This document shows positions 18,830-27,530 of a stretch of DNA of 64,000 bases, one piece after another. The notes under the pieces are model-generated. The model was not told the DNA's origin, ran no database searches, and saw nothing but the letters and a program-made list of their open reading frames with translations. How positions within the stretch are numbered: position 1 is the first letter of the stretch; every line of letters starts with the position of its first letter. The stretch is taken from NCBI RefSeq assembly GCF_015291645.1, contig NZ_CP030055.1, positions 1 to 64,000 on the forward strand. The letters run 5' to 3'. The translations under genes were made by a program, and so were the position numbers. The DNA comes from Bradyrhizobium sp. CCBAU 53340. GTDB taxonomy: Bacteria; Pseudomonadota; Alphaproteobacteria; Rhizobiales; Xanthobacteraceae.

Positions 18830-20257
18830 CTAATTCGCTCCCGCCATCTTCCCCTGCTCTCGCGTGACAGCCACGACATCGCGCACCAGATCGAACACGC
18901 CATCCACCTCAGGCGGCCAATTCGGCGAGCGGCCGAGCCGCACGATGACGAGGCGCTCCGAGGGAATGATGATCGTGTACTGCCCGATCGTGCCCTTGGC
19001 GAAGAAGGCATCGCGTGGCCAACCGTGGTCGACGCGAAATTTTGCGCCAAAACTGTTGCCTTGGTTGGTCCAGAAGCCAGCGCCAATACCGACCCACCCG
19101 TTCGGCGTGGCGGACGCCGAATAGTTCACCCAGCCCTCCGGCAGGATGCGCTTGCCGCCGGCGACGCCGTCATTGAGATAAAGCTGGCCGAAGCGCGCCC
19201 AGTCGCGCGCGGATGCCATCATCTCGCCGGAGCCCTCGATCGTGCCTGAAGCGTCGAGCTGGAGCGTGACGTTGTGCATGCCGAGCGGCGCGAACAATTC
19301 GCGGCGCGCGAAGGCGAGCGCATCGGCGGGCTTGCCGCCGGCGGCGTTACGGATCAGTTGCGCGAGCATGAGGTAATTTCCGTCGTGATAGTTCCACGCC
19401 GTGCCCGGCGCTGTCGCGAGCGGCGCGCGCTCGGCGAAGCTCGCCATATCGTCCTCGGCATATTTCATGGTGTTGACCGGTTCGAGCACGGAGCCAAGCT
19501 TGGCCTCCAGCGAGCTTCCGAGCGCGATGCCGGCAGTGTGACGCAACAACTGGTCGACCGTAATGGCATGGCGCGGATCGTCAGGACTTTGCCAGGCGGC
19601 GATGGGCGCGGGCCCATCGAGCTTCAACTTGCCTTGGCGCACCAGAATGCCCATCAGCGCTGACATCACCGACTTCGTCATGGAGAAACCGAGCAGCTGC
19701 GTTTGCGGCCCGACGCCATCGGCATAGCGCTCGGCGATGATGCGGCCGGCCTTCATGACAACGATCGCGCGGGTGCGGCGGTAGGGCGGCTGCGCGGGCT
19801 CGGCAAAGGCGCGGTCGAGCGCGGCTGCCAGGCCCTCGCTTTGCGGCGCGACAAGTCCCGGGCCGGCGATCTCGGGCAGCAATGCGGTCTGCTTGTCGTC
19901 GGACGGCAATGCGACATCGGCGATTCCCTGCCCGTGCTCGAGCGTGCAACCGAGCCCGTCGCGGTAGACGGCGTGGCTGCGGCCGATCCCGAACAGGGAC
20001 ACCGTGACATCCTTGCGCGCGCGATCGACCTGAAGATCCATCGCCCAGGTCAGAAGACCCGCACCGGGCATCGCATCGGTGGTGTCAGTGAGGTCACGCC
20101 TGACATCGAGGCCGGAGACGAAAATGTCCGAGCAGAGCGTGTGGGCGATGAAGCCGGTGGCAACCTTCGGCACATCGCGGGCTCGCGCCGCCCCGAGCGC
20201 GAGGCCGGCACAGGCAATAGTGGTGGTGAGGAGGAGGATCTTGCGGCGACGGGTCAC
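18830..20257 (-). CDS. Serine hydrolase, beta-lactamase/class C PBP-like, exported
   Basis: The 475-residue product has a signal peptide (about 1-27, cut after GAARA). It also has a 140-residue N-terminal extension before the penicillin-binding-protein-like domain. The catalytic S-x-x-K is SMTK (Ser192, Lys195) and a Tyr-containing second motif is WNYHDGNYLM. This fold covers class C beta-lactamases, esterases and D-aminopeptidases; the true substrate is not evident. The stop-to-start distance from the AraC gene upstream on the same strand is 145 bases, so co-regulation is possible. Confidence 0.88.
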   Translation of the reverse strand: MTRRRKILLLTTTIACAGLALGAARARDVPKVATGFIAHTLCSDIFVSGLDVRRDLTDTTDAMPGAGLLTWAMDLQVDRARKDVTVSLFGIGRSHAVYRDGLGCTLEHGQGIADVALPSDDKQTALLPEIAGPGLVAPQSEGLAAALDRAFAEPAQPPYRRTRAIVVMKAGRIIAERYADGVGPQTQLLGFSMTKSVMSALMGILVRQGKLKLDGPAPIAAWQSPDDPRHAITVDQLLRHTAGIALGSSLEAKLGSVLEPVNTMKYAEDDMASFAERAPLATAPGTAWNYHDGNYLMLAQLIRNAAGGKPADALAFARRELFAPLGMHNVTLQLDASGTIEGSGEMMASARDWARFGQLYLNDGVAGGKRILPEGWVNYSASATPNGWVGIGAGFWTNQGNSFGAKFRVDHGWPRDAFFAKGTIGQYTIIIPSERLVIVRLGRSPNWPPEVDGVFDLVRDVVAVTREQGKMAGAN

Positions 20258-20402
20258 GGGCTTTCTCCGGCTTCGGGGCGTGTGCCGGGGAGCAAGCCGG
20301 AGGTGGGCGATGTGTGCTCGCCGGATTTGGAAATCGGCCTCGTCGAAACTGATCAGGACTGGTCGATTTCGGAATTCTTACGTGATTTCAAAGGCCTGAA
20401 AT

Positions 20403-21464
20403 CTAGGCCGCGTCGACCTTGAGCCGGCGATATTCCGTCGGCGTCACGCCGGTCACCGCCTTGAAGGCGCGGTTGAACGGGCCGAGCGACTGGAAGCCGG
20501 CGTCCATCGCAATGGTAATGACGGGAACCTCTGCCTGGGTGGGATCGGCCAGCGCCGCCTTGGCTTCCTCGATGCGGTGGTTGTTCAGAAACACATTGAA
20601 GTTACGATAGCCGAGCCGGTGGTTGATCAGCCGGCGCAGCCGGTATTCCGGGATCTTCAGCCGGGTGGCCAGCACGCCAATGGTGATGTTCTCCTGACGA
20701 TAGATCCGCTCATCCGCCATCAGCCGCATCAGGGTGTCGATGAGCTTCTGATCGGCAGCATCGTCGGCCGCGGGCTGACTGAAAACAATGGGCGGCGCAG
20801 GCTCCACCGCTGCCGGAAACAGATCCGCCCCGTCAACGCGCATCATGGCATAGACGATCGCCGCGACGGTACAGGCGAGCGCGCCGGCATTGATGGTTTC
20901 GGCGACAGCGCCGACATGGTCGCCGGCGACGACGATCTGGAGCACCGCGTTCAACCCGCCATAGAGCGCGATGGTGCAAACGATGAAGACGCGAACGCGG
21001 CGGCGGCGCTCGACGAGGTCAGCCGGCCAGGAAGCGATCATCTGCCCGACTGCAAGCGCGATGAAACCGAGCACGATCAGATTGACCATCGTCACCGAGA
21101 ACCGCACATGGCCGCTGGGTGCAATCCAGACGCAGCCTGCGAAGCTGTAGGCCGTCACCAGCGCCCAGATCGCTCCGTGCCACCAGCGCAGGCGAAACTC
21201 ATCGTCGAACAGGGCGCGCGTAAACAGCCAGAACACCACGATGGTGCCGGTCGACAACGCGATCAGCGGCGCATGCCAGAGCGGAATCCGCGACGTGACA
21301 TCCAGCGAATAGCTCACCGCATGGGCAACCGATCCCAGCACGAAGGCCGCGCCCAGGCGGGCAGCCAGCACGTTGCGATAATCGTGTAGCAGCGACGCCG
21401 CCAGCATCAGCAACAGCGCGACGCTGGCGGCGCGGAAGGCGAGTTCGAGATTGGTCAGCAGCAT
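20403..21464 (-). CDS. AraC family regulator with a membrane-embedded N-terminal region
   Basis: The 353-residue product starts with about seven hydrophobic helices (1-225), for example VALLLMLAASLLHDY and LIVLGFIALAVGQMIA. It ends in an AraC-type double helix-turn-helix (about 245-350) with LATRLKIPEYRLRRLIN and ITIAMDAGFQSLGPFNRAFKAVTGVTPTEYRR. A DNA-binding domain tethered to an integral membrane sensor suggests direct envelope sensing. It lies on the same strand as, and just upstream of, an exported serine hydrolase, its most likely functional partner. Confidence 0.88.
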   Translation of the reverse strand: MLLTNLELAFRAASVALLLMLAASLLHDYRNVLAARLGAAFVLGSVAHAVSYSLDVTSRIPLWHAPLIALSTGTIVVFWLFTRALFDDEFRLRWWHGAIWALVTAYSFAGCVWIAPSGHVRFSVTMVNLIVLGFIALAVGQMIASWPADLVERRRRVRVFIVCTIALYGGLNAVLQIVVAGDHVGAVAETINAGALACTVAAIVYAMMRVDGADLFPAAVEPAPPIVFSQPAADDAADQKLIDTLMRLMADERIYRQENITIGVLATRLKIPEYRLRRLINHRLGYRNFNVFLNNHRIEEAKAALADPTQAEVPVITIAMDAGFQSLGPFNRAFKAVTGVTPTEYRRLKVDAA

Positions 21465-21515
21465 GCGTCGGTCCGATCGTCCGTGCCGCGAACTTAAGTC
21501 AGATCAGATTTCGAT

Positions 21516-22085
21516 TCAATTTCGCCGCCACGAAGCGCGTGTCGTGATCCAGGCATCGGCGGGCTTTCCGAACAGATCAATCTCACGATCCTTCCGCGCG
21601 CCGAGCTTGAGCGCCACGCCTTGGGATGCCGCATTCTCGCTTTCGATACAATGCATGATCTCGTCGATCTCAAAACTATCGAACGACCAGTCGATCGACG
21701 CGCGCGCCGCCTCCACCGCATAGCCCTTGCCGCGAAACTCCTTGGCGATGCCCCACCCGACCTCGAAGGCCGGCCAGCCCGGCGGACACCAGGGGCCGAC
21801 CCGGCCGACATATTTGCCAGTTGACTTCTCCTCGACCGCGAACATGCCGAAGCCGTAGAGTGCCCAGTGTCCTGATATCACCGCCGCGTTGCGCCAGCCG
21901 GCGATTGCGGTGGTGACAGGCTTGCCGTCGGCTGCAATGAAACGCGCCGTGCCGGGGTCGCTCAACATCGTCGCATTCGGCGCGATGTCGCTGGCGCGCC
22001 ATGGACGCAGGATAAGACGTTCCGTCTCGATTTGCGGGCCTGAGACCTCAAGCAGCCTGGCGCCAGGCTTGAGCGGCGGAATCAT
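21516..22085 (-). CDS. GNAT family N-acetyltransferase (RimJ/RimL-like)
   Basis: The 189-residue protein begins with an extension up to ISGPQIETERLILRPWRASD, the RimJ/RimL-type GNAT entry. It then has YVGRVGPWCPPGWPAFEVGWGIAKEFRGKGYA, which contains the acetyl-CoA-binding loop (EFRGKGYA), and a C-terminal HCIESENAASQGVALKLGA. The acceptor is unknown. It is divergent from the pirin gene with a gap of about 64 bases, so promoters must overlap that short space. Confidence 0.9.
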   Translation of the reverse strand: MIPPLKPGARLLEVSGPQIETERLILRPWRASDIAPNATMLSDPGTARFIAADGKPVTTAIAGWRNAAVISGHWALYGFGMFAVEEKSTGKYVGRVGPWCPPGWPAFEVGWGIAKEFRGKGYAVEAARASIDWSFDSFEIDEIMHCIESENAASQGVALKLGARKDREIDLFGKPADAWITTRASWRRN

Positions 22086-22149
22086 CTGTCTCCTCCCGTT
22101 CCCTTTGATGTTCTGCTACGATCATACCAGCAAGGAACAGGAGTTCACC

Positions 22150-23067
22150 ATGAGCTGGCAACCCTCCAACGATCCCGTGCTGGGCGATCCCATGTCCTGC
22201 GACGCGCTCGATCTCGTCATCGTGCCGCGCACCCGCGATCTCGGCGACGGATTTGAGGTGCGGCGGGCGCTGCCGCATGGCAAGCGGCAGATGGTCGGCC
22301 CCTTCATCTTCTTCGACCATTTCGGCCCGGTGCAGTTCGTCTCCGGCAAGGGCATGGACGTGCGGCCGCATCCGCATATCGGGCTGGCCACCGTCACCTA
22401 TCTGTTCGACGGGTCCATCATGCATCGCGACAGCGAGGGCAACGTGCAGGAGATCGCGCCCGGTGCGATGAATCTGATGACCGCCGGCCGCGGCATCGCG
22501 CATTCCGAGCGCACGCCGGATGCGCAGCGCGCTTCGGGCCAGCAGATGCTCGGCCTGCAGAGCTGGATCGCGCTGCCGGCCGGATCCGAAGAGATCGCGC
22601 CGTCGTTCCAGCACTATGCGGCCGGCGATCTGCCAATGATCTCGGAGCGCGATTTTACCGCGCGGGTGATCGCGGGCTCGTCGTTCGGCATCGCCTCGCC
22701 CGTCACGATGGTGTCACCCTGGTTCTACACCGAGGTCACGGCCGCCGCCGGCGCGAGCGTGCCGCTCGACCCCGATCATGAGGAACGCGCGATCTATATC
22801 GTCGACGGCGAGGTCGAGATCGCAAATGAGCGCTACGAGGGGCCGCGGCTGCTGATTTTCCGCCCTGGCGACCGCATCACCGTGAAGGCGCTCAAGGCCA
22901 CGCGAATGATGTTTCTCGGCGGCGATGCATTGGAAGGCCCGCGCCACATCTGGTGGAATTTCGTCTCCTCCAGCAAGGAGCGGATCGAGCAGGCCAAGCA
23001 GGACTGGAAAACCGGCCGCTTCGCCGCGGTTCCTCAGGAACATGAGTTCATTCCGCTGCCGGAATAA
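22150..23067 (+). CDS. Pirin family protein
   Basis: A bicupin of 305 residues. The N-terminal cupin carries the metal-binding pattern GPFIFFDHFGPV...VRPHPHIGLATVTYLFDG, with HRDSEGN and GRGIAHSE after it; the C-terminal cupin is about 190-290. Bacterial pirins can act as quercetin 2,3-dioxygenases or modulate metabolic enzymes, but the role here is not determined. Start ATG 22150 (MSWQPSNDPV) follows AGGAACAGGAG; an open extension from 21889 overlaps the divergent acetyltransferase and is rejected. Confidence 0.92.
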   Translation: MSWQPSNDPVLGDPMSCDALDLVIVPRTRDLGDGFEVRRALPHGKRQMVGPFIFFDHFGPVQFVSGKGMDVRPHPHIGLATVTYLFDGSIMHRDSEGNVQEIAPGAMNLMTAGRGIAHSERTPDAQRASGQQMLGLQSWIALPAGSEEIAPSFQHYAAGDLPMISERDFTARVIAGSSFGIASPVTMVSPWFYTEVTAAAGASVPLDPDHEERAIYIVDGEVEIANERYEGPRLLIFRPGDRITVKALKATRMMFLGGDALEGPRHIWWNFVSSSKERIEQAKQDWKTGRFAAVPQEHEFIPLPE

Positions 23068-23130
23068 GCTAATCCGGTGTCCGGTCGCGCCATCAGGTGC
23101 GGCCGAATATTCTTTCCGAAAGCTGTGCCG

Positions 23131-24045
23131 ATGACCACGATGCTCTCCAGCGACCTGCCCCTGACCAAGATCGGCCGCGGCAAGGTGCGCGATATCTACG
23201 CCGTCGACGACGACCGCCTGCTGCTCCTCACCACCGACCGCATCAGCGCCTTCGACGTCGTGATGGCCGAGACCATCCCGATGAAGGGCGCGGTGCTGAC
23301 CCAGATCAGCGCCTACTGGTTCAACAAGCTCGAAGGCATCGTGCCGCATCACATGATCAGCGCCGACACCGACGAGATCATCGCAGCCGTGCCGGCGTTG
23401 AAGCCGCATCGCGCCGAGATTCTCGGCCGCGCCATGCTGTCCCGCCGCACCACCGTCTTCCCGATCGAATGCGTGATCCGCGGCTATCTTTCCGGCTCGG
23501 CCTGGAAGGAATATGCGGCGAGCGGGACGCTGGCGGGCGAGAAGCTGAAGGCAGGTCTCGTCGAGAGCGAGAAGCTCGAGCCTTCAATCTTCAGCCCGGC
23601 GACCAAGGCCGAGACCGGCCACGACGAGAACATCACCATCGCGAAGATGCGCGAGGTCGTCGGCGACGACGTCGCCTACACGCTCGAAAGCATGACGCGC
23701 GCGATCTACACGCTCGGCGAAGAGCTGGCGCGCGAGCAGGGCATCATCATCGCCGACACCAAGTTCGAGTTCGGCCGCGACAAGGACGGCCGCATCATCC
23801 TGATCGACGAAGTCATGACGCCGGACTCGTCGCGCTTCTGGGCGGTCGATGCCTACAAGCCCGGCCAGCCGCAGGCGAGCTTCGACAAGCAGCCCTTGCG
23901 CGATTATCTCGACGCCGAGCGCCGCGCCGGCCGCTGGAACGGCGACGCCCCGCCGCCGCCACTCCCCGCAACCGTCGTGGACGCAACCAGCAAGCGGTAC
24001 CTGGAGGCGTATCGGCGGGTGACGGGTCGCGAACTCAAGATCTAG
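23131..24045 (+). CDS. purC: Phosphoribosylaminoimidazole-succinocarboxamide synthase
   Basis: SAICAR synthetase catalyses the ATP-dependent joining of CAIR and aspartate in purine biosynthesis. The 304-residue product is the long form, like yeast Ade1, rather than the roughly 240-residue E. coli form. Visible motifs are [35 protein letters not shown] and [15 protein letters not shown] 23131 ([15 protein letters not shown]) was chosen; in-frame codons from 23077 have no similarity. Rhizobiales often have a second, short PurC near purS/purQ, so this could be one of two. Confidence 0.95.
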   Translation: MTTMLSSDLPLTKIGRGKVRDIYAVDDDRLLLLTTDRISAFDVVMAETIPMKGAVLTQISAYWFNKLEGIVPHHMISADTDEIIAAVPALKPHRAEILGRAMLSRRTTVFPIECVIRGYLSGSAWKEYAASGTLAGEKLKAGLVESEKLEPSIFSPATKAETGHDENITIAKMREVVGDDVAYTLESMTRAIYTLGEELAREQGIIIADTKFEFGRDKDGRIILIDEVMTPDSSRFWAVDAYKPGQPQASFDKQPLRDYLDAERRAGRWNGDAPPPPLPATVVDATSKRYLEAYRRVTGRELKI

Positions 24046-24067
24046 CCCCAGCCGCTGCCGCACACTC

Positions 24068-24154
24068 CGTCATTGCGAAGAGCTCTTGCGACGAAGCAAT
24101 CCAGAATCCCTCCGCGGCGACAACCTGGATTGCTTCGCCGCGCTCGCAATGACG
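24068..24154. repeat. Palindromic intergenic repeat, family 2
   Basis: The left half reads CGTCATTGCGAAGAGCTCTT then GCGACGAAGCAATCCAG. The right half reads CTGGATTGCTTCG...CGCAATGACG, its inverse. The same unit occurs at 33681 and 49413. It lies just after purC, between convergent genes. Confidence 0.85.
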
Positions 24155-24250
24155 TGTGGGGAGCAGTGCGGTGAGTGCCGACATCCGCGGGTGGTTGATC
24201 GAAGAGGGTCGCGCGTGCCTCTCAAGCACTACCCGCCAAGCCCTCTGCTG

Positions 24251-24282
24251 CCGTCCCGGCGCAGGCCGGGACCCATACCGCG
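24251..24282. repeat. Short hairpin repeat, family 6
   Basis: CCGTCCCGGCGCAGGCCGGGAC forms a hairpin (GTCCCGGC/GCCGGGAC). This core is known as an interspersed element in many proteobacteria; its antisense translation reads WVPACAGT. Confidence 0.55.
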
Positions 24283-24345
24283 AGGTCTCTCGATCGCGTG
24301 CAGTGCTGTCCGGAAAACCGCTCCGCACATTTTGCGGACGATGCT

Positions 24346-25431
24346 CTAAGCCTGGACCGCCTGATCCTCGTCCATGGCGAGCATAAGTTCGGCAACCCGG
24401 TTGGCGGAGGCGGTCCATTCTGCAAGCTTGGCGTAGTTGTCCGTGAACCAGTTGAACGCGGTCTGCACGACGACGAAGGCAGCCGAGGCCTGAACCACTT
24501 CGCCAAGCGTCATCGCATCGGTCAGGTATTTGGGAAGACACAGCAAGAGACCGATCACCGGCGTGACCAGAAGACTGGTATATGTCACCAGCGTCATCCG
24601 CATCAATTGCCAGCAATAGATGCGCCAGATCGCGATCACGGCCTTCAACGCCGACACGACGGCGTGTCGTCCATTCGATCGATCCTCGGAAACGATCTTC
24701 CCCTCACCGCTCTCGCGCACATGCGTTCCGATCGCCCGCAGCTCGGCCTCCATGCGCTTGTTCTCCTCGATGACGCGCGTCAGGTGGCCGGCTGTCAACC
24801 AGATGCCGAGCGCGAGCAGCGCGGCATACGCGATCACGGCGAGGACGAGATAACCGGGAATCGTGAAGTCCAGGCCGTCGAGACGAACCTGCAAACTGCC
24901 GCCGACGGACCATAGCACGCCGATGAACGTGCCGATCGTGAGCAAGGACTGAAGCAGCCCGGTGGCAAGATCGATCGGCAAATCGGTCGCGACCCTGGCG
25001 TCATCGGCGATGCGATATTCCGGCGCCTCGTGGTGTCCGGCGAGGCGACCCGACCCGGCAAGGCGAGAACCACCCAGCCAATCGTCGTAGAGGCGGTTGC
25101 TCAGCCACTCGCGCCAGGAGCGCTGCAGGGTCATGCGCGCCCACACCGAGAATACGGTCAAGGCGATACTCGCAGCCGCCAGCGGCAGAAACCGCAGCGC
25201 CTGGTACAGGAGTGCCGCCTGATCCTTGCGGCCGATGGCGTTGAAGAAGTCCCGATTCCAGAAGTTCAGGCCGTATTGCGTCAGAAGTTGCAGGATCACA
25301 TTGACGACCAAGCCGAGGACCAGGGCCCATGCGACCCAGGCGGTGGAGCCTCGCCAATACCCTGAAGCACTTTGCCAGAAGCGGCCGAGCAGCCGCTTCT
25401 CACCCGGAGCGAAAGAGGTCCTCGTCAGCAT
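24346..25431 (-). CDS. SbmA/BacA-like ABC transporter membrane domain protein lacking an ATPase domain
   Basis: From ATG 25431 the protein has 361 residues (GTG 25461 would give 371). It matches the membrane half of the ABC_membrane_2/SbmA-BacA group: SASGYWRGSTAWVAWALVL, YGLNFWNRDFFNAI, LQRSWREWLSNRLYDDWLG and PEYRIADDARVATDLPID, then FVVVQTAFNWFTDNYAKLAEW. In YddA/BclA-type relatives an ATP-binding domain follows at this point. Here the frame ends after MLAMDEDQAVQA and the next 300 bases hold only repeats. It is either a proton-driven SbmA-like peptide importer or a truncated half-transporter. A strong FNR/FixK2-type box precedes it. Confidence 0.8.
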   Translation of the reverse strand: MLTRTSFAPGEKRLLGRFWQSASGYWRGSTAWVAWALVLGLVVNVILQLLTQYGLNFWNRDFFNAIGRKDQAALLYQALRFLPLAAASIALTVFSVWARMTLQRSWREWLSNRLYDDWLGGSRLAGSGRLAGHHEAPEYRIADDARVATDLPIDLATGLLQSLLTIGTFIGVLWSVGGSLQVRLDGLDFTIPGYLVLAVIAYAALLALGIWLTAGHLTRVIEENKRMEAELRAIGTHVRESGEGKIVSEDRSNGRHAVVSALKAVIAIWRIYCWQLMRMTLVTYTSLLVTPVIGLLLCLPKYLTDAMTLGEVVQASAAFVVVQTAFNWFTDNYAKLAEWTASANRVAELMLAMDEDQAVQA

Positions 25432-25481
25432 TCGCGAGCCGCAATCCTGCGTGTGCACCACCCTATGATGCCGCTCACGCC

Positions 25482-25522
25482 AAATTACGGCGTCTTGCCC
25501 GAGGCCTCTTGACCTGCGTCAA
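25482..25522 (-). promoter_or_regulatory. FNR/FixK2-type box and -10 element before the SbmA-like gene
   Basis: On the minus strand TTGACGCAGGTCAA (25509-25522) is a perfect TTGAC-N4-GTCAA dyad. A -10-like TAATTT (25482-25487) follows 21 bases later. This places the dyad centre about 41 bases before the predicted transcription start (about 25475), the spacing of class II FNR/FixK activation. The neighbouring gene upstream ends at 25634 on the same strand, so only the SbmA-like gene can be the target. Confidence 0.6.
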
Positions 25523-25633
25523 GCGACGCCGGCGGCTACACCCCCGCCATCATCACTCCAACGCTTCGTCATGGTCGAACGGCTGACCTCAGGTAATGGG
25601 CCCTGGCCTTCGCCAGGACGACGAAGGAGCGCC

Positions 25634-26512
25634 TCAGATGAGCTCCGCAGACCAGGGCTCATGACGGATCTCGAACGACTCGCCCTTCCTCGATAGCCGC
25701 GCGAAGCCCGGGAAATTCAGGTGCATTCCGGCGACGAGCTCCCCGCTCGCAGACACGCGATCCAGCACCTTCTTTCGGGTCGCTGCGGCCGCCGCCTGAT
25801 CCACATCGAACGCAATCGTCACGTCCGGCCTCGGCACCTGAATATCCGGATAGTGAACGATGTCGCCCCAGATCAACAGCGACGCACCGCCGTCATCGAT
25901 TCGATAGCCGCTGTGTCCCGGGGTGTGGCCAGGAAGATGGTCGATCACGATGCCGGGCGCGACTTGCCCTGCGCTGACCGTCCGGCGTCGCGCGCCATAG
26001 GCCTCGAAGACGGCACGGGCGGCTTGAAAGAACGGCTTGATCGCATCCGGGGCCAGATTGAGGTTGGCGTCGTCTGTCCAGAACGCGAACTCGGCTTCGT
26101 GCATCACGAGCTGGGCGTTCGGAAACAGGGGCGCCGAGGGCAAGACGCCGACGAGACCTCCGATGTGGTCCGGATGAGCATGGGTCAGAAGGATCTGGTC
26201 GATGGCGAGCGGGTTGACGTTGGCCGCGGCAAGCGAGGCCTGCAGCCGGCCGCCCCAGCCATTGATGCCGCCGCTACCGCCATCCACCAGGATGGTCCGG
26301 CCTCTTCCCTCGATCAGATAGGCGCTGACGGTGATCGCAGATGACGGAGGACGGCTTGCTGCCACCGTCATGCGCATGGCCTCATCAGGTCGCATTCCGG
26401 ATAGGAGGTCGAACGGCGCAACAACGAAGCCGTCGACGATCCCGGTGACGATGTAGTCGCCGATTTTCCGCCGGTTCAGGCCGGGTGCTTGCCATTGGTT
26501 CGAATTGGTCAT
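25634..26512 (-). CDS. MBL-fold metallo-hydrolase
   Basis: A 292-residue metallo-beta-lactamase-fold enzyme with the dinuclear metal motif THAHPDHIGG (near 110), a later HTPGHSGYR, GDIVHYPDIQ, and a C-terminal His in AGMHLNFPG. The pattern suggests a lactonase, esterase or phosphotriesterase-type hydrolase rather than an antibiotic beta-lactamase. ATG 26512 (MTNSNQW) was chosen because GAAGGA lies 7 bases before it; ATG 26527 would overlap the stop of the upstream gene. It is the second gene of a pair with the epimerase-like gene. Confidence 0.88.
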   Translation of the reverse strand: MTNSNQWQAPGLNRRKIGDYIVTGIVDGFVVAPFDLLSGMRPDEAMRMTVAASRPPSSAITVSAYLIEGRGRTILVDGGSGGINGWGGRLQASLAAANVNPLAIDQILLTHAHPDHIGGLVGVLPSAPLFPNAQLVMHEAEFAFWTDDANLNLAPDAIKPFFQAARAVFEAYGARRRTVSAGQVAPGIVIDHLPGHTPGHSGYRIDDGGASLLIWGDIVHYPDIQVPRPDVTIAFDVDQAAAAATRKKVLDRVSASGELVAGMHLNFPGFARLSRKGESFEIRHEPWSAELI

Positions 26513-26523
26513 GCCATCGTCCT

Positions 26524-27411
26524 TCATTGCACTGCGAGGGTGTCATGCACCATCGCGTCCAGGCTGCTGGCGGTGATCCTCAGCAGTTTCTCCGTCTCGC
26601 TGGCGTCGAGCAGCAGCGGCTTTTCGAACAGATAGGACATCTCGACGGCTTCACCGAAGCCGATGCCTTCGAGATCGATCGAGGTGAGGCTAAGCAGCTT
26701 CGGATTGTCGATCTTCAGCGCGGCCGCGAATCTTTGCACCAGTTCGCGCACGGACGCCGACTGCGACGGCGCGTGAAAGGCACGGCCCCACTCTCCGGTG
26801 TAGCGCGACGCCGCGACCAGCGTCTTCGCGGTGTCCCTGGTGAAGCTCCATGCATGCGCCGCGTCGAGATCGCCGAGGAAAGCGACCGGCTCATTCTTGA
26901 GCAGCGATGGCAGTGCCAGCAGCGAGAAATACGTGACCGCGCCTTTGCCCAGATAGTCGCTGGCACGGATCTCGATGGCAGGAACGTTCGATCCCAATGC
27001 GCGCTGCCACATGATGTGGCGGGTCGTACCCTTTCGGCTGGTCGGGTCCGGTTCCAGATCCGGAGTGAGAGGGCTCACAGCTCCAGCACCATAGCTGTAG
27101 ACATTTCCGGCCACGAGCAGTCTCGCCCCAACCTGCTCGGCCGCCTTGACCGTTCCATCCATGATGGGAAAGAAATCGGTCGGCCACCGATGATAGGCCG
27201 CCATGGCGCACATGAAGATCGCATCCGCGCCCTTACTGAGCGCGGCCAACTGCGCAGCGTCCGTGGCATCCGACGACACCGTACGCACAGCTCCTGCATC
27301 GAGCGACCCGGCGCTCCTGCTCGTGAGGATGACGCTATGTCCCTCCTCCGCCAGAAGGCGCGCGGTTTCGCGCCCGACCGGGCCGGCTCCGACAACCACG
27401 TAATGACTCAC
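26524..27411 (-). CDS. NAD-dependent epimerase/dehydratase-like Rossmann protein
   Basis: The 295-residue protein opens with a dinucleotide-binding fold, YVVVGAGPVGRETARLLAEEG, followed by VILTSRSAG. It lacks an obvious YxxxK catalytic pair in the usual place, so an atypical short-chain or NmrA-like role is possible. The start is GTG 27411 after a strong AGGAGG. It heads a two-gene operon with the metallo-hydrolase and is divergent from an AraC regulator 119 bases away. Confidence 0.82.
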   Translation of the reverse strand: MSHYVVVGAGPVGRETARLLAEEGHSVILTSRSAGSLDAGAVRTVSSDATDAAQLAALSKGADAIFMCAMAAYHRWPTDFFPIMDGTVKAAEQVGARLLVAGNVYSYGAGAVSPLTPDLEPDPTSRKGTTRHIMWQRALGSNVPAIEIRASDYLGKGAVTYFSLLALPSLLKNEPVAFLGDLDAAHAWSFTRDTAKTLVAASRYTGEWGRAFHAPSQSASVRELVQRFAAALKIDNPKLLSLTSIDLEGIGFGEAVEMSYLFEKPLLLDASETEKLLRITASSLDAMVHDTLAVQ

Positions 27412-27530
27412 TTAACCTCCTCGTTCGTCACGAAGCGACAGGTGAGTTCTTTGACGCCTGAACCGTTGAAAATCGCGCACGATGCGCCAAATACCGAGCA
27501 CGTTCCGCCAAGCCATTCGGGAGCCCGGCC

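Larger units (their letters stand above)
24046..24345. other. 300-bp gap with two repeats
   Basis: No gene is seen between the convergent purC and SbmA-like genes. A family 2 repeat (24068-24154) and a short hairpin repeat (24251-24282) occupy part of it; the remainder shows no recognisable structure. Confidence 0.6.
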
